From Puccinia triticina (Eukaryota > Basidiomycota > Pucciniomycetes > Pucciniales > Pucciniaceae), in the NCBI RefSeq assembly GCF_026914185.1, contig NC_070567.1, positions 1,824,001-1,888,000 on the forward strand: a DNA stretch of 64,000 nucleotides. Reading direction: 5' to 3'. Positions 1 through 10,042 of the stretch are shown here, one piece after another (position 1 is the first letter of the stretch; each line of letters starts with the position of its first letter). A program made the position numbers and the translations under genes. The notes beneath the pieces are model-generated. The model did not search any database, was not told the DNA's origin, and was given only the letters and a program-made list of their open reading frames with translations.

Positions 1-256
1 TAACATCATGGATTCCAGATTCTGTACAGTGCAACATGTGCAATACGGGATATAGCCAACTAGATGAAGTTGCAAAAAAAGACATTTGAATGTCATTACA
101 TATCCCTAAAAATAGGACAATAGATGGAAAGATTCTCCTTGATGTTCTGCATCTTTTGTTCCCCCACAAATCAATCACACAATGTGATGTGACAAAGCTA
201 CACAGGATTGAAAAAGGCCAAGTTCCTGATTCTCTCAGGCCGCGGGGTCCACTTAG
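1..256. other. Unassigned sequence at window start
   Basis: I see no open frame of note, no inverted repeat and no recognisable RNA gene here. It lies just outside the hAT-type end that begins near 257 and may be the flank into which that element inserted. Confidence 0.4.
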
Positions 257-440
257 TGTAGGGATGTAAACGGGTTGGGTTTGGGTCAGAAAATGGTGCC
301 CAAACCCAACCCAACGTGAGCACTGGGTTGGGTTGGGTTGGGACAAAACTGTAAATGTGCTGCCCAAACCCAGACCCATTAATGAAGAGTCAGGTCTGGG
401 TTGGGTCCGGGTCAGGTCTCGGGCCGACCCAACCTTTTTT
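257..440. repeat. hAT-type terminal and subterminal repeat (left end)
   Basis: The stretch starts with TAGGGATGTAAACGGG and continues as repeated GGGTTGGG/CCCAACCC blocks, a layout typical of hAT element ends. A matching end in opposite orientation, CCCATTTACATCCCTA, lies at 4874-4889. In the element's own direction this is the 3' end, because the transposase relic is on the minus strand. No 8-bp target duplication could be matched between 249-256 and the flank after 4889, so the two ends may not come from one insertion. Confidence 0.6.
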
Positions 441-577
441 GCTGACCCAATCTCAGAAATGAGAATTAGACTGTAAATTTTCATGGAGAAAGAAAAACAA
501 TAGACTAGTATTGTGTATAGTAGCTGGGTTTGTTTTTGTAGAATTTAAAGAGATGAAATCAAGGAAGTATTTAGTTA

Positions 578-2829
578 TTAATCAATTTCCTCCACCTCAG
601 TATCAAGGTCAGGGTATAGACCCTCCTTGCAGCGGATCCAATCTTGCGCACAAATGAGGGCCTTGAGTGTTTCTGGCTTCAACCTGGTTCAATAGTCACA
701 GAGTACTCTCCTGCCGGTTGAGAATGCAGACTTGGAAGCAATCGATGTCATTGGGACCATTAATAACGATCTAGCAAGCTTGGAGAGATTTGGAAATCTT
801 CCAGAGTGAGTGCTCCACCAGGCAAGAATCGAGAAATTCCAAGAATCATTCACAACAGAGGGTTCTTGAAGGTAGAGGTCAAGCTCGGCAGTTGTTGATA
901 CCACTTGGGCGGAGTGCATTGCAGAAACATATTTTTTGAAATGCAAGTCAACATTGTCGTCATCTTGAGTCAAAGTTAGTTTATCAACTCAGGCTTGATT
1001 TGTATCTGCGGATTGTCCATCCCCATGTGGCTTTGTTTTCTTTGATAAGATTTTGCTAAACCAGGTCAAGAGGGTCTTTTTGATAGAATTGATACTACTT
1101 TCTGCTTCATCAGTACCGAGCTCGTCAGCAAGAAGGAATTCTATCATAGCCAGTTTACAGCGGGGATCCAAAACAAGGTTGATTGCGGCAAAATCCTTAA
1201 TTTTTTCCCAGTACTTGTCAAATTTCTCTCTCATTGGATTGATTAGGTTGATAAGGTCTGCTTGGACGTTGTTCAAACTTGCTTTGAGTTGCGCATCAAT
1301 CTTTTTCATGTTTTTATAAACAGCAGGAGCCGTTGGATATTTGGTCATAGCGAGTTTATTTGTGGCTACATAGTGGGTAGTAAAACAGAAGGACCTTTTA
1401 GAACATGATTTGGAAAGTCATTGGTATAATCTGACTGGAAAATAATCCTCACCAGAATTAAATATGGCCAAAAAGTCCTTCATAGTCAATATTTCCTGCC
1501 ACTTGGTGGGGGTCGGGCAGTCGGTGAAGTTGGCATCTTGCAAGGCCAAGGTATTGAATGCATCTTTGTAAGGAATAGCTGATTTCAACATCAGATAAAT
1601 CAAGTTCCAGCGGGTTGGAACATTAAGCAAGCGGAGGGCTTGCACTCCTTCTATGCTAGCTAGCTTGATGGCCTCCTGAAGAGCTGCTTGCGAGAAGGAG
1701 TACTTCTAGCATATCAAACGGCATCCCAAATCTTGTTGATGGAATAGGAGACGTGCTTGAGGCCGTCCTTCACAATCAGATTGATCACATGAGCAGCACA
1801 ACAAACATGGAAAAATTGTCCATTCATATTGGGTGGATCACTGCTTCAATCTTTCAGAACAGAGCAGACTCAAGCTAGGCCGGCATCATTTGCGAGTGCA
1901 TTTTCCACGGTTATAAAGCCAACCTTATTGTATATCTTCCATTTGGTGATAGTGGTAAGCAACTGATCAGCAATGGCTAGACCAGTATGAGGAGTCGGAA
2001 AATGCTTAAAAGAAAGTATTCTTTTGTTGAGGTTCCAGTTGGATTCAATGAAATGAGAAGTGATCACCATGAAAGGTGTCTGGTTGGATGATGTCCATAC
2101 ATCAGTTTTCAAGGCCATACAATCAATGTCTTGAATATTGATCATGAGTTGGGCTTTCATTGAATTATACAGATTGATGATCTTGGTTTTGACGGTACTA
2201 CGGCTAAGGAGTTTGAATCTTGGTTGCAACAAGTTCACAAATTCTTGGAAGAGGGGCTGCTTGACTAGATTGAAAGGATGTTCATGCGCGATAATCATTT
2301 GCATCAATAGTTCTTGAGATTTCTCCAGGGAAAAGTTCCAAGTTGATGACAACAACGACCCGTCCGCAAGTTTCAGCAAAGATTGCTTGCTTGATGTTGC
2401 AAAGGAGCTACATTGCTCTAGGTGGCGCCAAAGGTGTTTGGTCCCGTTCAAGCTTTTCCCATCCAACTGAGCTTGACAATAAACACAGGCTGCCTTCACG
2501 CCATTTGCTGGGGTAATAATAATTCAATGAAATTAGTAATATATTCCAGGGGACCAGGCTGAAAAAAAAAAAAAAACAGAAAAATTTAACAGACCCTGCA
2601 CCTTCTTCTGGAAATGGGCCCAAATATTGCTGGTGGCCTTGCGCTTCTTCTTGGCTTGATCGGAATCAGTAGTGAGATCAAGAACTTGATTTTCCGTTGG
2701 GGTTTTCTGGGATGCTGCTGGAGTAGCTACTTCTTTCTGACTGATGAGGGCAGATTCAGCCACTTCAATATTGGCAGCTTCCGAGGATGCCAATGATTGA
2801 ACGATTCTGTTTCTTTTTGAGCGCGCCAT
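578..2829 (-). pseudogene. hAT transposase relic (BED zinc finger, RNase H-like core, hATC dimerisation domain)
   Basis: Reading from the ATG at 2829, a basic N-terminus leads into a BED zinc finger whose two halves (WAHF, then CVYC...HLWRHLEQC) are joined across an 87-bp intron at 2508-2594 with GT/AG ends. The catalytic core follows (KTDVWTSSNQTPF near 2120, VPTRWNL near 1610). The hATC domain is at the C-terminus (FSILAWW, RFPNLSKLARSLL, ASKSAFSTGRRVL near 690-830). The frame is broken by six TGA codons at 1870, 1846, 1714, 1418, 989 and 689, and by a 1-bp loss near 1690. Past the last TGA the same frame runs on to a natural TAA at 578. All six stops are TGA, which fits decay of CGA codons by C-to-T change. 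It cannot encode an active enzyme. Full-length relatives are about 650-750 aa, matching what remains. Confidence 0.85.
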
Positions 2830-2959
2830 TGGTGGTTGAGAATGTACTTGGTGGTGGGACTGATCTTTAGTCCCACCCAAAGCGTGGTTAGTTGGGTGGC
2901 AATTGGGTTCATGGGCCAACCCAAATGGGAAAAACCCTGCCCAAACCCGACCCAACACA

Positions 2960-3033
2960 AACTTAGCTAAGTCCCTTGATCGGAGGCGCGCGAGCGCTGT
3001 CGCAAAGCAACCCTCCAAAGGAAGGACTTACGC
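2960..3033 (-). repeat. Short palindromic repeat, copy A
   Basis: This 74-bp unit begins AACTTAGCTAAGTCCCT and ends GGACTTACGC. Its GC-rich self-complementary core contains GCGCGCGAGCGC. It is the reverse complement of copy B at 4715-4788 with a few mismatches. Together they form an inverted pair around 1.7 kb and interrupt the right end of the hAT relic. The same terminal motifs recur at 34976 and 35664 around different hairpin cores. No protein or RNA function is known to me. Confidence 0.7.
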
Positions 3034-4094
3034 TGTGGTGATCCAGATCTGTTGCGTGCAACAAAACTGCCAAAACCTCAACTCACAGCCTACAATACTA
3101 GCATATGATAGAATATTATTAGAGAAATAGATTCTACATACAAACTTAACCCTAGTCACTCACTTCAACTACCCAGCTAGCTCTTCTAGTTTAGAAGTTA
3201 GTTACAATTATAGGTTTAGTACAGGCCATACCCAGGTGGAAAGTCATATAAATCATAAAATGCATGCATATATAGAAGAGTATAGTTAGATTTACTAGTT
3301 AGGCAGGCCTCCACTATTAGCTACAGATCACCTCATGCAACCTGCGCATTTAGAAACTGCATCGACTAGGCCTCCACTCAACAAACTCAACAGATTTGCG
3401 CGGACCTTACATTGATGCATGCGGTCAGAAAGCCTCCACTTTGGCAGTGCAACCAACCTAGGCGGCCTTTGCCTTAAAAAAAAGTACAAATCACACATTG
3501 TCATGCGGAACATCAGTTTAAGTTATGCACCCCTTGCAGAAGGCAGTGCAATCCACAGGGTCACCACCAGCAGAAATGCCTCGAGTGCAGCCCTCACCAG
3601 CAAAAATAACTCAGAAAAGAATATATAAGGAGGCCCTCCTCCCACCATTTTTTCCATCATCACCCAGGCACCCCAGCTCAGTGGTCACCAGTCATCATTT
3701 TGCCATCATCACGGAAGACACAGTCATCATACATTAACATAGAAATCTCATACCACACTCCATCATCATTTCCCTCTGCTGAAACCATTAAAAACCCAAC
3801 AAAACATATTCTCACTTGATTATATTCTTTGCCCATCTCGCCATATAGAGGTTGTATACACATCTTGTACTTGTTAAAACTGATCTAGGTCTGATAGAGA
3901 CTACTACATACAAGTTTTCTCAGTCATAAAAGTCACGCCACAACAATAAATAAATTTGTTGTCAGAATTCTGTAGTATAATAGAGGGGCAGGTCTTCCAA
4001 ACCACCCGTAACAGTAGTATTACTTAGCTGGAATATCATATTGTTATTTCCCCCTCAAAGAACTGCCAACCCATCCCAAAGGAATTCTCACAAC
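3034..4094. other. No gene recognised
   Basis: Short frames on both strands show no domain, no splice-consistent extension and no codon pattern I would trust. Composition is AT-moderate with scattered short repeats. The stretch lies between the inverted palindromic repeats A and B and may be the interior of a composite insertion. Confidence 0.4.
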
Positions 4095-4716
4095 GCCCTA
4101 CCTTGCAAAACAGTAGGCAGAAGAAGAGTGTTTTGCACATTTTGTTATGTCTTGTCCTGTAGCAGCTACACAAATGTACTTGAGGCCAAGTAGCTACCCC
4201 AAAAGATGCTCAAGAAGCATGGCTCTCTGCTCACATTTTTTATATATTTTTAACACCCAAACCTGATTTTTAAATAATTATCCAACACAATACATCTGAC
4301 TGCCTTCTTGTAAGTGCTAGCAGTTGTTTTAGTGCATGTTTTTCTGAAACCTGACAGCTGAACACCACCTTCTTGATAATCACATGCATTGGGTTGCACA
4401 TTTGTATTGGTCTGTCAGACTCAAGGGATGTTGTACATAAGACCATCTTTGCCGTGTGTCAAAGTATGGATTTACCCAAGGACCTGTGTTAAGAGCGCTC
4501 ACAAATTCCTTATTTCCCTTTTCAGATTCAAAGGTGGAAATAGAGCACCACTGCCTCAGGGAGGCGGCAGGTGGAAGGGCAGATGTAGGCGGACAATTAT
4601 GTCTCCTCAGATTTTCAATACCTTTTACCTGAGTCAAGATATAAACAGTTGAATTTTTTGAAAATTTTCCCCAGCGAAATGGGATTTCTGCTGCCTACTG
4701 TTTTGCAAGATAGGGC
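4095..4716. mobile_element. Candidate MITE with 26-bp terminal inverted repeats
   Basis: The ends are inverted copies of GCCCTAYCTTGCAAAACAGT plus AGGCAG (4095-4120 and 4691-4716), with one mismatch over 26 bp. The 622-bp body has no coding capacity I accept. The right end abuts palindromic repeat copy B, sharing GC, so a target duplication cannot be read. It is a non-autonomous DNA element by structure; the superfamily is not determined. Confidence 0.6.
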
Positions 4717-4788
4717 ATAAGTCCCTCCTTCGGAGGGTTGCTTCGCGACAGCGCTCGCGCGCCTCCCATCGAGGGACTTAGCTAAGTT
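4715..4788 (+). repeat. Short palindromic repeat, copy B
   Basis: It runs GCATAAGTCCCTCC to GGGACTTAGCTAAGTT with internal hairpins (TCCTTCGGAGG; GCGCTCGCGCGC). It is the inverted partner of copy A at 2960-3033. Confidence 0.7.
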
Positions 4789-4804
4789 CGGACGGTCGGA
4801 TTTT

Positions 4805-4892
4805 CTAACAGAGGCCCGAAGGCTGCCTAAACCCGACCCGAAACCCATCGGGTCTCGGGTCTTTGCGGATCGACCCGACCCATTTACATCCC
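4805..4892. repeat. hAT-type terminal repeat (right end)
   Basis: ACCCGACCCGAAACCC and related blocks lead to CCCATTTACATCCCTA at 4874-4889. This is the inverted counterpart, with two changes, of the left end at 257. It is consistent with the outer boundary of the hAT element whose transposase relic lies at 578-2829, although intervening insertions and a missing target duplication leave that open. Confidence 0.5.
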
Positions 4893-4893
4893 T

Positions 4894-4962
4894 AACTTTC
4901 CTCCTTCGGAGGGTCCCTGCAGGACGGCGTCCCCCCTCCACAAAGAGAGGGATAGTTAAGTT
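4894..4962 (+). repeat. Degenerate palindromic repeat, copy E
   Basis: It contains CTCCTTCGGAGGGTCCCTGC and GGACGGCGTCCC, and ends GGGATAGTTAAGTT, so it resembles copy B in its right boundary. A related string, GGATGCCGTCCCGCAG, occurs in inverse orientation near 27542. The boundaries are approximate. Confidence 0.45.
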
Positions 4963-5455
4963 AGACAAAATACTGTCCCAAGAACAACACACAAGAACAA
5001 AGAAGCAGAATAATATTTTTTTTGAGTTTGCAGGTGGATTTACGCCTGGTTGCTGCTTTTGTAAGTTTCGCCAGCTGTTTTCCCAATGTTTTTGACTGCA
5101 CTTTGCAACCGCCGTGTCTCAACCCAGAAGGGAGACCATCTTTGGTGACAGGGTTTGTTACAATATAAGAAATTGTTCAATATCATATCATATTGTAAGT
5201 ACCCAGTGTTGGTATTATTCAGGGCGAGATTATAAATGAAGGATTGTTTTGCATGATTGATGAAAGAGATGAAATTTCAGTAAAAAAACACCCTAAGGGT
5301 ATTTTGGAAAGCTCGAAAACTTGTGAAGTGTGTATCATAGGGCATGACATGTAGAACTGCGAAGAAAAGCTCTTAGGTTTACGAGATTCTGCAAGCCGGT
5401 GGCTTCAAGGATTTGCCTGGAATGATTGGGTTGCTGGAAGATAAATTTATTGGGA
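4963..5455. other. Intergenic; 3' flank of the membrane-protein gene
   Basis: No coding sequence was found. The part next to 5455 is downstream of the stop of the minus-strand gene at 5456-6289. Immediately after the stop (ATCCCAATA) it resembles the sequence after the stop of the paralogue at 25980, which suggests a shared 3' untranslated region. Confidence 0.45.
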
Positions 5456-6289
5456 TCATCCAAAACGAGGTCTAATAGGGGGTGAAGAATAACGTGGTAT
5501 CCTTCCAGAATATGAGTGAGTGTGATTTTCGCGTTGAATGAGGTAAAGGATGAAGAGCACAATGCCTGCGATGACAGCTGCTGCTACTATCGAAATTCCG
5601 CCCAAACACAACACGTTGCCAAGAGTGAAGCACCTAATTTTGGGTAGTTGTTCAACAGCTGATCCGGTGTTGATCGCGATAGAGGTGTCTTGGGGGGTTG
5701 TTTCTACAAGATTGGCCGGGGCGTTGCCGGGGAGTCTCCCGTGATGATTTACTTCGTGATAGTATCCCCTCCTGCCATCCCCGTAAGCATCGTGGACAGG
5801 GATCCCAGCTACTGTCACGAAGTCTTGTCTTGTGTCTGCGGCGTGTTTTGGATCCTGGAAAGGTCGGGAATCGTGGCGCAGAAATCGATGGTTTCAAGAT
5901 CATTCAGACTCTAAGCTCGAAATGGCTCTCAATTCGTAGGCAGAACTGACCTCGTCTATTTTATTTTGACAAGGCCTTCGATACTCGAATGGTGGTCGCC
6001 CTGACGAAGATGCAGACGAGCCACGCCATTTGCGGTAATATTCTGCACGATTTATGTCCTCAAAGCCTTCGTTGTAGCTTTGTAAATCCATGGACGCGTC
6101 TTCGTATGGAACCGCAGATGAACGCTCTAGCGGTGGGAAACGGCCACATCGAGGCATCTCCCCTGTAGCGTACACATGTCGGCCGATAAACTATTGGAGA
6201 AGACCTGTCTGTTAGTTTAAAGCCAATCTGCTGCCCGGCAGAGGTGAAATTCAGAGACTGACTAGGAAAATGAAAAGAACAGAGAACAT
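5456..6289 (-). CDS. Small type I membrane protein, paralogue of the gene at 25.2 kb
   Basis: Three exons join in frame: 6263-6289, 5951-6190 and 5456-5854. Introns are 72 and 96 bp, both with GTCAGT donors and phase 0, giving 221 aa. Exon 1 (ATGTTC to CTA, nine residues) and the start of exon 2 form a hydrophobic signal-peptide-like N-terminus (MFSVLFIFL then FIGRHVYA). A hydrophilic ectodomain follows. A membrane segment at about residues 170-195 (ISIVAAAVIAGIVLFILYLI) leads to a 26-residue tail ending in RPRFG. The start was chosen because ATG, exon 1 length, donor and the IG motif after the acceptor are all conserved in the paralogue at 25247-25980. A downstream ATG at 6157 is the alternative. 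No known domain was recognised. By layout it would enter the secretory pathway and sit in a membrane with its C-terminus in the cytosol. Confidence 0.65.
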
Positions 6290-7061
6290 GATGAGTAGCG
6301 ACTATGTCGATCGGATAAGTTACTAATACCAGGCGAATGCGACTTGCTGGGGTCCTTTAAACTCCATGTCGCCTCTTTATAGTCGCAATGGTGAATACTT
6401 CCCACCTTTGCATGTAAACTTGAAACCATGCCTAGTCTTCCCAACTTACCTGCGACCTCTTTCGATCTTGAGATATGTTTCAAAAATCGTCCAGAACTCG
6501 TTTGATGAACACGATGACTCACAGCCATTTGGAAATTCACAACTGTACCTCTTCCACCCCGAGCGAGCGCTTCTGAGAATACACGCCTAGGTGAACGGCA
6601 TCGATCTCATAAATAAATTGAGAAATATGCTGGGATCTAATCCAGCTGCGGACGAAGGGCAAATTGGCAAACCCGCGTCCGCAGTCCAAACCAGCGCAGC
6701 TGTGTTATTACACTATTGGTACAACGCAAGCCAGCAGGAAGAACAGTCTCGAGGACAAGATACAGGTTTTCGAAAACTTTTGGTGCACCCCTCGGATAAG
6801 CTGGCCTCCTACATATGTACTAGGCTTCCGGTAAGTTGTACTAAGTACTACATACACATAAATATATAGGTGTAACTCAGGCTGACGCAGGAGGGACTTG
6901 TGGCAAGTTTACAAACATGTATTAGGGCACTACGGGGAATCCACGAGGATTCCTCGAGATATCCTCGTCGGAGGACTCCCCGGGTGTGTGTACAGAAGGT
7001 GAAACCTGATTTCCGCAACAGAAGTCAATGTTGAAAATCTTCGGTCGTGGGCTTCCATGGG
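6290..7061. other. Intergenic with a dispersed repeat
   Basis: Just upstream of 6289 the string ATAGTCGCTACT (read on the minus strand) matches ATAGTTGCTACT upstream of the 25.2-kb paralogue, so this is a likely promoter or leader. Sequence at 6597-6705 recurs in diverged form at about 15892-15995 (shared GCTGGGA...AGCTGCGGA and CCGCAGTCCAAA). No gene was found in the rest. Confidence 0.45.
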
Positions 7062-7138
7062 TACGGTGGACCTGGCCCGACATTGGTTGTGCCACCCAAA
7101 ACGAAAACGAAAAACAAATTCTGACACTCGTGTCAGAT
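7062..7138. repeat. Dispersed repeat R, left part, interrupted by an insertion
   Basis: GGTGGACCTGG...ACATTGGTTGTGCCACCC and the following sequence is found in inverse orientation at about 23258-23330. There it runs directly into sequence that here lies beyond 8670. Copy R at 23 kb is therefore the unoccupied form of this locus. Confidence 0.7.
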
Positions 7139-7140
7139 AA

Positions 7141-8669
7141 GGGCCCGTACCATAGCTTTCCGCGGATCAGGAGCTCGGATTCCGAGCCCCCAAAAATACC
7201 GGTTTGTTGGGATTATTTTCCCTGCACGGTTTCCCGGAGTTCAAAATCCGAGCTGTCCACAATGCGTACCATGGGACCGCAGATTAATCAACTCCTTGGT
7301 ACCGGTACTGACCGGTCAGCCAGAGCAATACACACCGGGCATCGGGAGTAATGTATTCCCCTCGATGATAGGTCCGTTTGATCATCGAGAGCTCCCCTCG
7401 ATGTCCTTAGGTTACTCCTCCAGATGGCCGAAATGAACCGGTCATCCAGGGAAGTGATTACTCCTCTCGATGACCGCAGGAGTAATCACTTCCCTCGATG
7501 ACCGGGTTGTTACGGTCATTTGGAGGAGTGCATATTCCCTCAATGACCGGAACGAACTGGTCATCAAGAGGAGTATCTACTCCTCAAGATGACCGGAGGA
7601 TCCACTCCTCTCGATGACAGGTTTGTTGCGGTCATCTTGAGGAGTACATCCTCCACTTGATGACCAGTTCGTTCCGGTCATCAAGGGAGTATGCACTCCT
7701 CCCGATGACCGGAACGAACCAGTCATCGAGAGGAGGGTGTACTCCTCAAGATGACCGGAACGAACCGGTGGTCGAGAGGAGGGTGTACTCATCAAGATGA
7801 CCGGAACAAACCGGTCATCATATCTACCTCTAGATGACCGGTTCGTTCCGGCCATCGGGAGGAGTGCATACTCCCTTGATGACCGGAACGAACTGGTCAT
7901 CGAGTGGAAGATGTACTCCTCAAGATGACCGCAACGAACCGGTCATCTTGAGGAGTAGATACTCCTCTTGATGACCAGTTTGTTCCGGTCATCGAGGGAA
8001 TATGCACTCCTCCAAATGACCGTAACGACCCGGTCATCAAGGGAAGGGTTCGTTCCGGTCATCGGGAGGAGTGCATACTTCCTTGATGACCGGAACGAAC
8101 CGGTCATCTTGATCAGTACATCTTCCTCTTGATGACCGGCTCGTTCCGGTCATCTTGGGAAGTACATACTCCTCTCAAGGACCGGAACAAGCCGGTCATC
8201 GAGAATTGGGCGAGTGACTTTTGATGGCAGGTACGGACCGGGCATCAAGGAGGGAGTGTACTCCTATTAATGACCGGTCCCCGCCGGCCATTTCAAGTGA
8301 AGAGCCTACACCAGCCATCGGTGGAGTGTGTATGCACTCCAATTGATGATTGGCTTCTGCCAGCCATCGAGGGTGTAGTGAGCTACTCTCAATGGTCGGT
8401 ACTCACTGTCATTTATGTAGGGGAAGCAATACAAGGATGTGATGAGTGTATCTTTTGACGGTGCGGGGGAGGGGTCGAAGGCGTAATCCGAGGTGAGAAA
8501 AATAGGTCCGACCTATTTTTCCAATCTGAGGAAAACAGGCAACTTTCCTCGGATTATTAGAATGTCAATTAGGCGCTATGGTACTCCGGATTCTGGGCCG
8601 CTCGGATTTCACAGAAAGTTGCGAATCCCGGGCAAGATCCTTGGAATCCGCGGGCTATGGTACAGGCCC
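7141..8669. mobile_element. PIF/Harbinger-like non-autonomous element carrying a palindromic array
   Basis: The ends are GGGCCCGTACCATAGC at 7141-7156 and its inverse GGGCCTGTACCATAGCC at 8653-8669. Both are flanked by TAA (7138-7140 and 8670-8672), a 3-bp duplication of the TWA type used by PIF/Harbinger elements, whose ends commonly start GGG or GGC. The homologous repeat at 23.2-23.3 kb lacks the insertion and has a single TAC at the join, which supports these boundaries. The 1529-bp body has no transposase. Most of it is the palindromic array at 7355-8460. Confidence 0.7.
7355..8460. repeat. Palindromic GATGACCGG array
   Basis: Dozens of imperfect units alternate GATGACCGG...CCGGTCATC palindromes (spacer mostly AACGAA or TTCGTT) with GAGGAGT...ACTCCTC palindromes. 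Each unit is about 45-50 bp and can fold on itself. The same unit type fills part of a different transposon at 42486-43125. Open frames across it are by-products of the repeat. Confidence 0.8.
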
Positions 8670-9165
8670 TAAATAAGCCAAGTACAGGCCGCGGTGCATA
8701 GATACTGCAGTCTGTACATACGTCCACAACCTGCTCGGGTTCAAAGGGCATGCCCCCCGACGCTTCCGCCCAGAACATGCGCATGAACTCCGGGCGCGGC
8801 CCGCTGATCAGTACCGTGTGTTTATGCAAGCAGACACTCCGAACTGAGTCGGCCAGACTTCGGATCGGCCGCCGGTCCCAATTCTCCTCGGAAAACCATG
8901 TCCGACAACAGTTTTAACTTGGAACAACCATGCCTCGTTTGAAGCATGCCCGCATGCCTGGTTTGAAGCATGCCGCATGCCTGGTTTGAAGCATGCCGCA
9001 TGCCTGGTTTGAAGCATGCCGCATGCCTGGTTTGAAGCATGCCCGCGACCGTTCCGCCCAGAACCAGCCCATGAACTTCGGGCCAGGCACTCAGTCAGAC
9101 TCAAATCAAACAAGACCTCGGATTGGCCGCTGTCCCGCGACCTATCCTGGGACAACCATGTCCAA
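8670..9165. repeat. Dispersed repeat R, right part, with a partial duplicate
   Basis: The segment with CGCCCAGAAC...CATGAACT...GGGC...CTCCGAACT...CGGATCGGCCGC occurs at about 8768-8873. It recurs in shorter form at about 9053-9132 and is present in inverse orientation at 23050-23220. A 23-24-bp minisatellite separates the two local copies. No coding function is evident. Confidence 0.6.
8929..9046. repeat. Minisatellite, five copies of a 23-24-bp unit
   Basis: Units of the form CATGCCTGGTTTGAAGCATG followed by CCG or CCCG repeat head to tail. Each unit contains GCATGC palindromes. The spacing is constant and no unique spacers are present, so this is not a CRISPR array. Confidence 0.9.
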
Positions 9166-9219
9166 CAAGGGGTTGAACAACCATGACTGTTGGGGGCAAA
9201 AATCTGTTTTGTAGACTCT

Positions 9220-9540
9220 GATGCAAGATGAGAAGGTCATTTGAAAGGAAATTCAACGGAAATCACATATGATTGACAATGTGAATGAGGATGTATAATA
9301 CAAAATGAGAAAGTGGTTTGAGAGATGATGCAAGTTATGGAAAGAAAGCCAACAGGGAATTTGATGAGGATTCACAAGAAAATGTTAAATGTGACTGAGG
9401 ATGTATAATACAAATTTTGAAAGAATTTTGAAAGACAATGTAAGATGTGTAAAGAAATCCAGAAGTCAATTTGATAGGTATTGACAAGAAAAAAGTTGAA
9501 GATGAATGGATTGACAAGAGGAATTGTTAATGTAAATTGG
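9220..9540. repeat. Degenerate tandem repeat, unit about 110 bp
   Basis: The anchor GAGGATGTATAATACAAA is found at about 9287 and 9397, and the surrounding GAAAGAAA, CAAGAAAA and AATTTGAT blocks repeat with the same spacing. This gives about three diverged units. It is AT-rich and noncoding. Confidence 0.65.
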
Positions 9541-9601
9541 AAGAAAATGCTACAACTGTGTTGATCCAGGATTGAATGGGTGATGTGGAGGGGGTAGTGA
9601 A

Positions 9602-9940
9602 TCAAAATTTGAAGTAAGAGATTTCAGGTAGCTCTTCATTTCTGGATTTTAGAAGGTGGGCCAGTGATCCCCAGGGCTTTACCCATTTCAAGTCCACTGC
9701 TTTTCCCAGATGTAGTGCTTCACAAACTTCATTTCCTGTGCGGCAGGAATGCTCCTTCAAAAAATTTACAATTCCTTCACTGCTGGTGTTCACATCAGAC
9801 CAAGATCTAAAAGGAAACACATCAGCAAAAGAAATGGTGGAATTCATAAGAGGATGATTGAAAAAAAGATGATTTTTGAACACACTTGGGATCCATATCA
9901 ACAATCTGGGGATCAGTAAGGGTTCTTGAAGACGAATCAT
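9602..9940 (-). other. Open frame next to the truncated copia copy
   Basis: A 112-codon frame starts at an ATG four bases inside the duplicated copia gag start and runs into unrelated sequence to the left. It has no recognisable domain. It could be filler of a non-autonomous copia derivative or chance. The true gag frame of this copy (ATG at 9968) continues past the join at 9925 for about 30 codons before a stop. Confidence 0.2.
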
Positions 9941-10042
9941 CTCGATTGATTACCGGAGGTTCTGCCATCTCGTTTGTATTTTATCTAGAAGTGTTTTCTA
10001 ATTTTGAGTTCTTATACTGTCAAGTAATAACTCTCGCTACCA
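9925..10042 (-). mobile_element. Truncated second copy of copia-1: primer site and gag start
   Basis: This segment repeats 14933-15050 at a constant offset of 5008 bp. It includes the tRNA primer site (CTCGCTACCA on the plus strand) and the gag ATG at 9968. It lies on the far side of the left LTR, so the locus reads LTR, full internal region, LTR, then the start of another internal region cut off at 9925. Confidence 0.85.

Noticed and set aside
7577..7900. 107-codon minus-strand frame
   Set aside because: Lies wholly in the GATGACCGG array and repeats the same peptide motifs.
8929..9046. Possible CRISP-type array of short direct repeats
   Set aside because: Units are head to tail without unique spacers. 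This is a minisatellite in a eukaryotic repeat region.
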